Assembly: GCA_029207755.1 (NCBI GenBank)
Contig: JARCOQ010000005.1
Location: forward strand, 55,579,563 to 55,643,562
From: Chamaea fasciata
Taxonomy: Eukaryota > Chordata > Aves > Passeriformes > Sylviidae
Reading direction: 5' to 3'
Length of the DNA stretch: 64,000 nt
This document shows positions 46,513 to 58,700 of the stretch, one piece after another. The notes under the pieces are model-generated. The model did no database searches. It was not told the DNA's origin and saw nothing but the letters and a program-made list of their open reading frames with translations. A program made the position numbers and the translations under genes. How positions within the stretch are numbered: position 1 is the stretch's first letter; each line of letters begins with the position of its first letter.

Positions 46513-49500
46513 GATAAACAGTAGTGGTGACAACCCCTTTCTAAATTGCCTGTATGTCACTTCCATGACTGTCAGAGGAACCAGACTGAAAAGCACCTAC
46601 AAATGAAATTGCACCCAAAGCAGTCCCTGATCACGGTGATGGTATTTTCTGGCCCTATGTCTGAAATGCATCTTTGAGGTGAATTGTATCTCAGGAATTT
46701 CAAGCCTTTCCCAGCCAGGAACTGCACATCAATATCTATGTGTGCCTGAAAACGTCATAGCAAACTACACCTTGGAGAGCCAGGGAAGAGGTGCCCTGGG
46801 GCACGATCAGACACAGAGGTACAGAAGGGATTCCTGAGGGTTCCTGTTCCATCATGGGCTGAGGCAAGTCTGGCTGGACCTGTGACTTGTTCCCAGGGTG
46901 ATCTGTCCTTCCTTGCCTCTTCCCAGAGCAAAGGGTTCAGATTGTTCAGCTGCCCCCATGCAATCACATTCTTGCTGCTGGTCATGCTGTGAAACCACGT
47001 GCTTGCAGAGCCTGTGAACCAAAGGTGGCTTTTGGTTGGTGGTCCCAGGCAGTGGCAGGGACTGGCTGTGGGCCTCACACAGGACACAGCCAGGTGCATC
47101 ACCAACCTGCCCATGCATTCAGCATCTCTTCTTGACACTCTCATGGCAGTTAGGGGACCTAAAAGTAATCAAGTATCTGACCTGAACTGTTTTCCAAGAG
47201 GGCAAAGCACCAGCATTTGTCCAAATTATTCAAAAACATGTGTCTGAATGTTCAGGGAAAGTACTATTTATTGTACAGAGAGAGCTTCCATCCCAAGCCC
47301 AGGAATCGGCAGGCTAATGTGGCTAATTGTTTATTTCCAAGGTTGTCAAGTTTGTCATTTATATGGAATCTAAATTCACTTACTTGTCAGCCTGAATCTC
47401 TCAGTCTGGGGAATGAGAATGGGAAGACACTCCACAGAGGTAGGAAGAGTCACACATCTGGAAGATCATGGTGTCCTTTTATCACTGAAGCCCTCAGTGC
47501 TCTTCTTGTTAGTGGTGTGGCATAGGATTCAACATTCAGGAATTTAGGGCTCCATACTTGTCTTGCCAGAACATTCTGTCATGAATTTAAGGAAATCACT
47601 TAACATGGAATCCTGCTTTCAGAGCAGCTCATGGGAGTCTTGCCATGGAATTCAGTCCTTTAATAAAGAAAAATGTAAAATGTCTCCTGTTTGACATCAA
47701 GAGGAAGCACTTTGGGGCAAGATTGTCTCTTGCTTTGATAGTTGATGGACCTTTACTCCGTCATGCAACAAGAATAAAAGCTATATAATTGAACGAGAGA
47801 GAGAATTTAAGTCTCTGATTATGGGAAAAGAAAAAAAATATGTTTACCTTTGCAAAGACAACTGGCACACACCTTATAAGCTCTCCACAGACCATGAGCC
47901 AGAAGAGCAAAACAGGAGTGCAGAGCCCTGCAACCAAGGAGCCAGATTGGTGGCAGATAGGGCAGACTGATTTAATGTTGCACGGAGGTCAAAACAGAAA
48001 CTTTAGCATCAAAGAAAGGAGGAGTGCTGCGAAAGCCCAGTGCTCAGAAGTAGCACTTACCAGAGGTATCATATAAACTTAACCCTGCTGTCGTTATTCC
48101 TGTTGGAAAGAAAGGAGGTGAAGGCCACGACCTGTGAAGCAGAGGTCAGATGTTACAGACCATCAGACAAAGGAAGTGACAATGGGGAAAGGTTCTTCTC
48201 TGAAGCACTACCAGATGGTGGCTAATCTCAGTCAGGGGAGAAGGCATGGCCACCAAATCTACACCGGCTCCCTGAACCTGACACTCAGGCATTATCAAGG
48301 GAAAAGACTGTTCTTCCAACTGTTACAAGACAGACTATGCAGTGTAACCCATTCAGTTAATCACAGTGCTGTGCTGATTTGGGACAGAATTTTCCAGGAT
48401 CAGACATACAACATTCGTATTTGCTTGTTAACTGTATCTGCACAAAAGCTGGAATACGAAATACTCTGAAAATTTCTACCTTGTTGGATTTTTTTCCTCT
48501 TGCCCCTCTGGTTTGTCTTCTCATGGAGAAGAAAGCATAGTTAGATGGTATGAACTGGCAGAGCTCTGGGACCTGTACTGGGGTCTGTCCTGGAGACTTC
48601 TTTTATGATAGTAGTGGTGGAAACATTGTCTTTGCATTCAGTTGCAAAACTGCTCACAGACTTACTAAGGAGTTTCTGCTAGCTGAGCTCAAATAGGACT
48701 CCAGCATTTCCATGTCTGTCCTGGGGACAGTGAAAACACAAATGGAGATAGAGGTGGAGGTGAGCACTGGAGAGGCATGTACTCAAGGCAGTAGTGCACA
48801 GACCCGAGGATGGAAACCTAAATGCTTCTCGTGGGATTCATCACTACATGGGTTGCATTTAATCTTGTCTGAGTAGCTTATGTTTTCACCATGCTTCTGT
48901 TTCCCTGCCTGGGCCAGAAGGAATAGAGGCCCCATTGTTGTGAGCAGCTGCCCTGAGAGCCGCGTGCAGAATGCAGAGCTGGGACGTTGCTGTGCCCAGA
49001 GAGAGCCTCGCATGACAATGACAGCCACTGGGTTTGTTTCCCTTCCAGCCATTTCTCTATAGACAGGAATAGTGGGACTGTGCTCTTGTTGTCTCTGTTC
49101 TGGATACCTCAGTGGTGTGGTTTGAGTCCCTCCATTTGGCAGAGCGATCCAGAGGTCTGAAAAACATAATCCAGCCAGCAGAAAACAATTAAGGAACTTC
49201 ATGAAATTTAGTGTGTGCTTAAGTGCTGCGCTGAGTCCTTCATTGCTGCTGTGGTCAGATCTCTTCAGCATTATATAGGTAAGCAGTATCACACACATTG
49301 TTTTTTCCACAAGGAAAAGCACTGAGAGCATCATACTTTACATGCTTGTCACTCCTTACCTTAATATCTGGTATTAACCTGATATTACACCAGATGTAAC
49401 CAAGGTTCTCATTTCTTCTGGACTGCTTGGAAATAGGGTACAAAGGAACACACTTCTTCAAATGATCCACTGTGCAATGCCTGTGTGTTGGTGTCTACCA

Positions 49501-50651
49501 GGAACATCATCCTGTACACTGCCACATGGGATACTCATTTCTGAACCATGGAAGTGAGAGCTGCAACACAGTTCAGGGAGGTGCAGCCAGGAGGTAACAA
49601 AACTCACCAGAGCCAACTGTGGTACACCCCTAAGTGATCCTCCCAAATCCTGGGAAATACCTTCCCAACCATTTTCTGGGTATCTCAGCCACCCTGTAAT
49701 GAAGCAAGGATAGGAATACAGCAGAAAATACAGGTTTAACCCATGGTATGAGCTGTGAACCCGCTCTGAACTCATGCTGCTTTTGCTGTTGGTACCTTTT
49801 AGAAGTCCTGCTTCATCTTTCAAGTTGACATATCAGTGTTTTCCTGTGCTAAATGTGCAGAGTTGGCCATGACAGGAAGCAGAATAAACTCTGTTTGCAA
49901 AGAGCCTTTTTCTCTCTGTTGACAAACTAGAAATGCCCTTCAAAATTTGGGTCTCTTGAAGCTGGGGCATCTCTCCGATTTCTTCTAAGTGTCTTATTAT
50001 TTTGTGAGATGGACTCTGCAGGGTAAGGAATCCTTTTCATGAGAATAGGCTGTTTTCCCCCCATACTGGCAGCTGTTTATTAGAACATGGCCACAAAGTG
50101 TCATTATAGTAGAGCTCCAGCAGTGGGACAAAGTTGGCTGGAACTCAGAGCTTCAGTGAAAACTTTCAGCACGATTTCAGATTTTGTTTGACAACAGGAG
50201 ATTTTGACTGAAATGTTTCCGAAAATAGCAAAACCCTCACCCTCTCAGACAGCTGAATGTGAAACCTCAAATTTTGATGGGGAGGGAAAAATGATGATAT
50301 TTTCCTTCCAGGTTTGGATCAGTCCCAACAATAAACTTCACTTTTAGTAGGAACCAAATAGTCACAATAGGAATTAAATGGCACATAGATCAGAAATAGA
50401 AAATAAAAGAGACTAATAAAAGTATCAGATACACACAAGACAGAAAGTTGAAAAGAGCAGAGAAGAAAATGAGATAAAAAGGGAAGGCATGGCTAATATG
50501 TGGAAAAATGAGACCAGAGTAGAGATGGAGGCACAGATGTGAGTGGTCATGGGGCAGGGCAGAAATGCTCCCACTGCAGCCATGGAGAACTGCAGTCATG
50601 AACAAGGCAAGGAGTACAAGGCATGGATTCTGGAGCAAGGCTAGGGGAGGG
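46513..50651. other. Single-copy sequence, nothing recognised
   Basis: About 4.1 kb without a CR1 copy. Frames of up to 183 codons (48783-49334, minus) show no domain, signal peptide or splice context that I recognise. The AT-rich piece at 50380-50480 gives a phenylalanine-rich frame that is compositional. Confidence 0.4.
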
Positions 50652-51127
50652 AGACGAAGCTGATCAGAGGGATGGAGCAGCTCTGCTGTAAGGAGAGGCT
50701 GAGAGAATTAATATTGCTCAGGCTGGAGAAAAGAAGGCTTTGGGGTGACCTCATTGTGGCTTTCCAGTACCTGAAGGGAACCCACAGGAAAGATGGAGAG
50801 AGACTCTTTACAGGGGCCTGGAGTGACAAGACCAGGGGCAATGGCATCACACTGACAGAGAGGAGGGTTAGATTGGGTATTAGGAATAAATTTTTCCCTG
50901 TGAGGGTGGCGAGGCCCTGGCACAGGTTGCCCAGAGAAGTGGCTGCCCCGTCCCTGGAAGTGTCCAAAGACAGGCTGGATGGGGCTCTGAGCAAGCTGGG
51001 ATAGTGGAAGGTGTCCCTGCCCATGGCAGGGGATGGAATGAGATGATCTTTAAGGTGCCTTCCAAACCAAACCATTCTGTGAGTCTCTGATTCTGTGATT
51101 CTATTCTATGATTCCATGATTTTGTGA
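50652..51127 (+). mobile_element. CR1 retrotransposon, ORF2 C-terminus plus 3' end
   Basis: A well-preserved copy. A 110-codon sense frame (50672-51004) includes ERLRELILLRLEKRRLWGDL and the ending LDGALSKLG. The element then ends in a tail of several ATTCTRTG units (CTGATTCTGTGATTCTATTC) to about 51127. It shares the variant 'CAATGGCATCACACTGACAG' with the copy at 62187-62432, so both are from one subfamily. Confidence 0.95.
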
Positions 51128-52815
51128 CTTTGCACTCTTTACCCACCAGGCCTGAGGCCTTGGGAGGTGCTAACTGGGAGCAGCAGCCATCCTGGAGGGG
51201 CAGCAGATGTTTTGGGATAAACCAGCGATACCCTTGACCAAAGGAGATGGCTGAGACCTACAAGCCAGAGGTTTTCTGGCTTCCTTTGGTGTCACTGACC
51301 CGGCTCTTGCTTGTCTGACTGCAAAATGGGGACAACAAATATCATCCCCCTCTTGTTTATCTACTGAACCCCTTTGGAAGCGGTTCACGGTTTGCCCTGG
51401 GTTTTGCTCCCTGTCTCTCCACGCTCTGTGCCGGGGATCCCGGGGTCACAGCCGCAGGACAAAACAGTGGGAACAACAATAACTGCGCGGCCCTGGCACA
51501 GGAGGGGGGACGATTGTTTTCAGCCGTCGCAGCCCACAACTGTTGGTACAAATGACAGATACAATCAGGCCTTGGGGTTTTCCTTACATTTATATGTCTG
51601 GGGAAGGGTGTCAGCCGCTGTTCTCAGCCACTCTGGCGAACTGAAGCTAAAGATTTGGGCAGGTGGGGGAGAGAGGGAGAAAAATGCATTGAATTGCCAT
51701 CGAAAGAAACATGCATAATTCCTAGAAATGCTTTGTGTCAGTTTCAAAGATCCTACTGGGAATGCAGCTTATTCTCTGGCCAACACGTTTCCTTTGCAAA
51801 AGACAAAACTGGTGTGCTTTGGGGTTTTTTTTAGTCTCCAACAGCAGTCAGTACCTATGTTTTCTTCTACTGACATGCCTGTAGGTTCAATCAGCTGAAA
51901 TGGTTTATGTGCAGTAAGGGATGGGGCAAGTTCACATGGCATTCTAAGAGGATCTTGAGACAAACTGTAGTCTCACTGATGTAACTGGAGGTTCTGTTTC
52001 AGATCTCTGCTGATCTGAGAAGGATGGAGCAGGAAAAAAGGAAATACTTAACCCTTCTGGTAGGAAACACCATGGGAAGCAGAGAAAGGAATGTAACATT
52101 CCTCTAAAGTCCCATTTCAGAGTTGTGGTTAAATGTGAATAAAGTTCTTATCCTCCCACTGCTTTTACTGGAGTATAAAAATGGTAGCTCTGAAGTTTTG
52201 ATGGTGTTGGACTTGACAAAAACCAAACAAATAAACCCCTGCAATAGTTAAGCACTGTTACTTAATAGAGCTTTAAATGCTAACCAGCTTCTAGTGTGAA
52301 AGTATCAACTTTAAACCCACTTTTTTGTCGTGGTTAAGTCTAAGGTTTAACCTCAACCAGTGATTTTTATTTTTTTTTTTTTGGCCTAAGCCTTGATGTG
52401 TTTATGGCACACTGCTTGTGGTGACAATCCTACTTTCAGTAGCAATACCTCTGCTTCAAAGCCAATTCTGTCATCTCCTTTCACTGAACTCAGCAGTTTT
52501 CTGAGCAAAATTCTGTGGATTAAAGGAAGATAAAATAAGAAACTGTTTTAAAAACAGCCCAGACCCAAATATATTTCTGAAATTATTTAAATTTTTTAAA
52601 AGAATGTATCTTTCTTGTTTTACCCTGCCATTATATGCACCAATGTCATTACTGCATGGCTTCTCTGAACCAGACAGACCACAAAACCTAAAGCATTTAT
52701 CCACTTTCTCTTTGATGAACACTCAGTGCCTTGTTTTGGAACTTTGTTTAATTTCTTTCATTGAGGGAAGTGCTGGCACCATCTGCTGGGACATTTGTCA
52801 CTGCAACCACTAAAT
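51128..52815. other. Single-copy sequence
   Basis: A CpG-containing piece lies at 51380-51560. A CTCF-like CCAGCAGATGGTGCC occurs on the minus strand near 52775-52789. A T run lies at about 52370-52382. No gene recognised. Confidence 0.4.
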
Positions 52816-53226
52816 ACAGAATCAGAGAATCACAAAATGGGTTGGGTTGGAAGGGACCTTAAAGACCATCTCATTCTACCCACCCTGCCATGGGCAAAGA
52901 CACCTTCCACTATCCAGGTTGCTCCAAACCCCATCCAACCCGGCTTTGGACACTGCCAGGGATGGGGCAGCCACAGCTTCTCTGGGCAATCTGTACCAGG
53001 GCTTCACCACCCTCACAGAGAAGAATCTTTTCCTAATACCCAATCTAAACCCATTCTCTGTCAGTGGGAAGCCATTCCTCCTTGTCCTGTCACTCCAGGC
53101 CTGTGTCGAGGGTCTCTCTCCATCTTTCCTGTGGGTTCCCTTCAGGCACTGGGATCTCACAATTAGGTCACCCTAGAGCCTTCTCTTCTCGAGGCTGAAC
53201 AATCCCAATTCTCTCACCCTTTTCTC
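52816..53226 (-). mobile_element. CR1 retrotransposon, ORF2 C-terminus plus 3' end
   Basis: The reversed tail (AGAATCAGAGAATCACAAAATGG) leads into the full 3' UTR and the ORF2 end. The minus strand is open for 94 codons (52876-53160) with LKGTHRKDGERPSTQAWSDR. It is an inverted partner of the copy at 50652-51127, about 1.7 kb away. Confidence 0.94.
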
Positions 53227-53430
53227 CTGTGTGAGGATCTCAGTCCTTGCATCTATAAATGTACCAAATATTCCCAGTTTGACTCATATGGCTACTTTTT
53301 TTTTGTTATTATTTTTATTTTTTCACACCTGGAATTCACCAGACCTCAGAAATTCCCTGCAGTCCTGGGTCCTGCCTGGGTTTGGGGAGGCAACTAAATT
53401 CTTCTGTACAGTTTGATGCTGAGACTAAGC

Positions 53431-53722
53431 ATATTAATGAAGGTGATAGGACAAGGTTTTAAACTGAGAGAAGACAAATTCAGACTAGATATAAGGAAGT
53501 CAATTTTTTATGGCGAGGGTAATGAAACACTACAACAGGTTGTCCAGAGAGGTGATGGATGCCCATCCCTGGAAATATTTAAGGGGAGGTCGGAGGAGGC
53601 TCTGAGCAACCTGGTCTGTTGAAGATGTCCCTGTTCACTGCAGGGGGATTGGACTAGATGACCTTTGGAGGACCCTTTCAACCCAAAGAACCCTATGTTC
53701 TATGTTTCTATGATTCTATCAA
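53431..53722 (+). mobile_element. Older CR1 retrotransposon, 3' fragment
   Basis: It begins at 'TAATGAAGGTGATAGG' and carries a diverged ORF2 end (frame 53413-53622, ending CPSLEIFKGRSEEALSNL). The 3' UTR has 'TCACTGCAGGGGGATTGG' and the tail is 'TTCTATGATTCTATC'. The substitutions differ from the young copies, indicating an older subfamily. Confidence 0.9.
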
Positions 53723-53973
53723 CTTGAGTCCTATAGTCCAGGCACTGTAGAAATGGATTTTATTTGTGAAGGAGGCCACTGAGTTTAAATGGAAAAGACT
53801 GAGATGAAGAACAGCCTCAAAGAAAGACTGAAGCACTTCCTTAATTTGTGTAAGATTCAGGAAAGAGGGATCACTCTGTGACAATATAACCAAACTCTTT
53901 TTCTGTAGATCTCAGAGCAAGATTTTAACAAGCTGAGAACCACAGGAACAGGGACTCAAATTGGAAAAGATGT

Positions 53974-53997
53974 TTTTATAATTTTTAAATTATAAAA
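53974..53997. repeat. AT-rich perfect inverted repeat
   Basis: Eleven-base arms (TTTTATAATTT and AAATTATAAAA) flank a TT spacer. It can form a hairpin or cruciform. Confidence 0.85.
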
Positions 53998-54199
53998 TTT
54001 AAAAGTTTTATTTTCAGTCTTAAATATAATCTTGTAACTGGAAATTACAGTAGTCAGTAAATCTGGGAATTACTATAGAAATTAGATTCACAAGGCTGTT
54101 GGGAATGTAAAACTAGGAGAAGGTATAAAATACCTTTTATTTTTGTGTGGTATCCCTCATAATTTTAAAATAATTATTAAAATACATACAAGAATGTGC

Positions 54200-54221
54200 A
54201 TATTAAATATGTATTTAATAT
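54200..54221. repeat. AT-rich perfect inverted repeat
   Basis: Ten-base arms (ATATTAAATA and TATTTAATAT) flank TG. It sits in a longer TA-rich stretch to about 54300. Confidence 0.85.
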
Positions 54222-55484
54222 ATAGTACATATAATACATTTGTGTATTACATATATTTTGTATATTTGCATATACTATATATGTATAATATAATCACATG
54301 GGATAGTCAAAGCTTAACTCCCAAACATCATGGCATAAATATTTCTTAGTAACTTTAAAATTTTACTAGCTATCTTTACTCTGTATTTTATGTTTTGTCA
54401 TAAATCAAGAATTGTTTAAATCCTTATGATAGGTGATTCACACAGTAAACCTTAAATATATATAAACCTGTTATATTTTGAGGACAACTTCCCATTTGAA
54501 TCTCCAGCTTCACCAAGGAGAGAGATGATTTCTTTTTTTCTATGGATCCAAAATGAATTTACCCACCTTCAGGGTTCAAAAGCAGTTTTAAGGTGGTACA
54601 GTGGAAATATCACCACAAAATAAATTGAATGAGCATCACTCTGGGGTGACAAAGTCACTGACCTCTGATCGCACATGTCATCTGAACCAGATGAGCAGAA
54701 GCTTTCTACTGGAAGTTACAATGTCGCAAGTCTCTCTGATGCCCTGTACTGAGCTGAACACTGGTGATGGCCAATCCCTGCGGAGAATTGCAATTTTGGG
54801 GCATTTTCAGGAACTACTAAAAGGAGGTATAATAGTGGTGTGGTTGAACAAGGTGTATGTGAGGTCTTGTTTTGAAGCTGAATTTCGTCTCTGGTATAAG
54901 CATGCACCCACATTTGGAAAACTTGAAACTGGGCAATTCCCAGTCAAGCTTTGCTTTCTTGTTGATTTTGTTGATTTTTCAAATATTGGTTTGGCAGATT
55001 TTAAAGCACCAAAAAAACTTGATACCAGTTGATGTAATTTGGCATTAATACTTTGAAGCAGATGCCAGACCTACCTGCACGATGAATAGGGCTGTGGGGG
55101 GCAATGGTGACAGCACCTGCCAGTTTTTAGGAAAACAGTCTGACATTCCATTTGTAGGCCCATTTCTTCAGTTCAGACACTGCTCAGTGCTCCATCCAGC
55201 CTCATCCCCAATGGACTGTGGAGCACATTGTCCTGAGGAATCCAAGGGCTCTGGGCAGATGGAGTGGTGATGTCATCCGACTTTTCCATTTCTACTTCCT
55301 ATGAACATTCGCCTTATTCTTGCATGCCAGCTCCTTCTCGGCATGTTTTAGACTAGAAACATTTTTTTTTTCTGGGTGTAGAGAAGGAATCACTTCTTTT
55401 TGATTTCAGACAAGATCTGGCAAGTGAGCTCTTGTTGCTAGTCAAAGAAAAAGCCTTAAAAAAATTAACACAGAATCTGTGTTT

Positions 55485-55775
55485 AGCGAAGTGATTTGCA
55501 TAAGCTGTACACTTGGTTCTTAGAGTTGGAACAGTTCTAACCTATGACAAATTCCTCTGTCTGGGCTGTCTTCCAAAATCATTTTCATCTACCCTGGCAA
55601 AAGAACTGAAGTCTGCGTTCTGCGCTAATTAAAGGCCTTCAGGAGAAGGGCCCCAGTTGAAATGCTGACACACTTTGTACATGCTTTATTTGTGAAAGGG
55701 GATACTGAACCCATTTGATGGCGCCTCCTGCTCCGTCAGGCCGTGCAAAATTTTAAGTGGGGAAACAAAATGGGC
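55485..55775. promoter_or_regulatory. Candidate conserved non-coding element
   Basis: It has an exact POU octamer ATTTGCAT at 55494-55501, a homeodomain core in 'GCGCTAATTAAAGG', and isolated CpGs (AGCGAAG, CTGCGTTCTGCGC, GATGGCGCC, CTCCGTCAGGCCGTGC) in non-repetitive sequence. The octamer context ATTTGCATAAG is the same as in the block at 45.3 kb. No coding frame is supported. Confidence 0.35.
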
Positions 55776-58700
55776 ACAGTTATATCTTGTTAATGTTCTG
55801 AGTTACTAAAACACTACAGTTTTCTCCATTAAAAAGCATGATATGGAGATTTTTTGATCTTTGAATAACACTAATAAGCAGTAAAAAGGCTAAAACCCAT
55901 GGCAGTTCCTTAGTGAATATGAACTGACACTCCCAAAGTTTTACAAAGTACTATGGCTTAATGCAGCTGAGTCTCTGTCTCCCTAAATATCTTCATTTTG
56001 GAAACAGCAGAATATACACCCAACATCCCTTTTACATAAAACTGGGAACTGCTGAAAAGGAAAGCCAGGGAGAACAGCTGTCCCAATAACTCTGTGAGTT
56101 CTTCCGGCAAGACTACCACTCCAGTAGGGATGCTTTCCATGCTAGATCCATGACAAGCTTCTCAGCTTTTTAATATTCCCAAAGTCAGAATCCTTAACCA
56201 AGGAAGGCACCTAGAAAGTCTTTTTTTCCGAAGTTGTTGTCCTGAGTATTCACCACCTGTTTTCCAACACACGTGCTTGGGCTGAAGAGAGATTTTAACT
56301 ACTCGGGATGTTAACTACTTTATCCAAGTGCCCAGCAGGAGGCAAGGAAAGAAACTCCTCCTCTGTGGGGAGTCTCACCTAGTAGGAAGTGTGCTCTGAA
56401 AACATGGATTAGACTCAACTCCGCAGCTGAACTACACGGAGAGCTCCTGCAGAGACTAACAGAGCTTAACCAGGGTTCAATGCACTCACCCTGGCCAGGG
56501 AGTGGAGGGAAGTACATCTATCCAGCAGCAGATGTTCGGATGCTTAGTGACCTGTGGGAAAACACTTGGGAGAGGCAAGGGCACTTAGGCAGCTGCATGG
56601 TGTTTGTGGAATTTAAGGAATTCCAGCCCATGTCCTAGGCTTTTCTCCTTGCTCTTTTGCAATGAGTGAAAAGAAAAAAAAAAAAAAGGAGCAGGAGGAT
56701 TTCTCCCTCAGATATTCTTTCAGCATTCCTCAGGCATCACCCTTCTCGTCTGCTGTAGCCCTCACTAAACAATTTTATTGTAAAACAGCAATGCAGTGAT
56801 TTCATAGCCTCTGAGACATATTCAGGATTTTTGCAAGCAAATAAACTCATGAACATGATCAACATTCTTTATGAATCCTCATCCTTTCCTTAGGAGGATG
56901 AATTTCTAGCCTGTTTTCTGTGAACCTTAAATGCAAAGTTTCCACAAGTGCAAATGCTCCAGTATTTTGCTGCCTTCTTGGGCACAGGGGACAATCCTGT
57001 CTTGTTTTTGTCCCTAAAAGTATTGACTGTATTAGACACTGGGCACGTGCTTTTGAAAGAAAAGGACCATGAATGCTTACATGTCCCTGTATTATCGGCC
57101 ACGTGCTCCATCCCTGGGAGACAAACAGGCCACTGAAATGCGGCTGGCCTGGACGTCCCACATACCAAGCAGATGCAAGCAGAATGCCATAGGGAAATAA
57201 GAAACGCATTGTATGTGATTTAAAAGGCTTACAGCTATGGAATATCCCTCTGAAAGCCTAATGAACATCTCCAGCACACAGACAATCAAAGTACCAAACG
57301 CGCCCTGCATCAGGATACAAAACCACGGAACTGGAGATAATCTCAGAAGAGACCCACAAAATAAATCTACTGACAGCAGCACCTATAAATCATGTAACTC
57401 TGGCATTTGGCTTGTCAAAATGGCTCCAAGATCAGGATTTTCTGTGGAGAGGAGATTGTCCACACAAATTTTTTTTCTTAATTTTATGCCTTCTGTTTGC
57501 CTCTTAGGTGAGCTTGTGTCCTGGGGTTGGGGTTTGTCTTTGTTTTGCTTTCCTAGATGCTAATATGGCCCAGACTGACTGACAAAGATAGTAATTAGAA
57601 ATTCAGATTTTTTACCACAAGGCTGGAAAAAAAATAATTATACAAACACTTGTTCAAGTGACTGAAAATACAGGCTTTTTTTTAACCTCGTGACTGTTGG
57701 TGCAATTGTATCAATGTTTGGATATAGTGGGGAGAATATCTAGGAAAAAGGAAGGGGGAAAGGGGAAAATCTCTCAGAATTAATCTTCTGGGGCTACTTT
57801 TTTTGCATGGACCTCCCTACTTATGACACACAGGAGCTCTTGGAAGTACATTTGCAGAGTTTCCACCAAAAGCTGAGCTGGCAAAGGTGGCAAATGTGGC
57901 AAGGGCATGGTGAAAGTGGTTAACAAGATAATGTCATCCCTCATTCTCAAAGGGAAACACAGCTCGGAAACAACTCTTTCTAGAAATGTGTTAATTCCTG
58001 ACTTTCCCAGCTGCTGTAACAAGTGGAGGAATAGCTGGTGTTAAACCTATATTGTAGAGGTGAGAAGCAGCATTAAGCAGGCCTGGCTCAGTGGCTTTTT
58101 ATCTACGAGACTAATTGTAACAAAAGCATAGATTGTCTACTCTGTGGTTTGAATCCAATATATGTAATAGCCTTGGTTGTGTTATTCCTGCTTATCCCTG
58201 TGTCCCATGCCTTGGACAGAGGAGCTATAACACACCTTAAGGAGCAGAAACTATTCCAATTCTGCTCCTCCATAGACTGCTGAAAGCTTGTAAGACTTTG
58301 GAGCACACACAGTGTAACATTTTTGTATGCAAATCCTGGAGGGTGTCTCAACACTGGGAAAAAACTCTGGGAAAACAACACCATGAAAACAGCAAAAAAA
58401 CAACAAAATTCCCCAGGCTGGTCCTGCATGGACAGATGATCAAGACTGCCAGGAACAAATTATGCACTTTCACCCACAAAAGAGGAAGAATGATGACAGA
58501 TAGACAAGGACTAGGCTTGTCTCTCAGGAGACCAGGCTGAGAGACTTCAGCACTAACTTCTGCTCCACTGCTGAACTGCTGCAGGACCTGGGAAACTCAA
58601 ATTGCTTCTGTTTTCTTGCCCATTCATAGTATAAACTCCTGAGGGTGATGACTGTTCCTTACTCTACATTTAAACTGCTCAATTGGAGCTCAGTTCAGGC

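Larger units (their letters stand above)
53723..55480. other. AT-rich single-copy sequence
   Basis: Includes the AT palindromes at 53974-53997 and 54200-54221 and alternating AT/TA-rich sequence to about 54300. A 143-codon plus-strand frame (54601-55032) has no domain that I recognise. Confidence 0.4.

Noticed and set aside
48783..49334. Minus-strand open frame of 183 codons
   Set aside because: No domain or signal peptide recognised; mixed composition and no supporting context.
54601..55032. Plus-strand frame of 143 codons
   Set aside because: No family resemblance that I can identify and no splice or promoter context.
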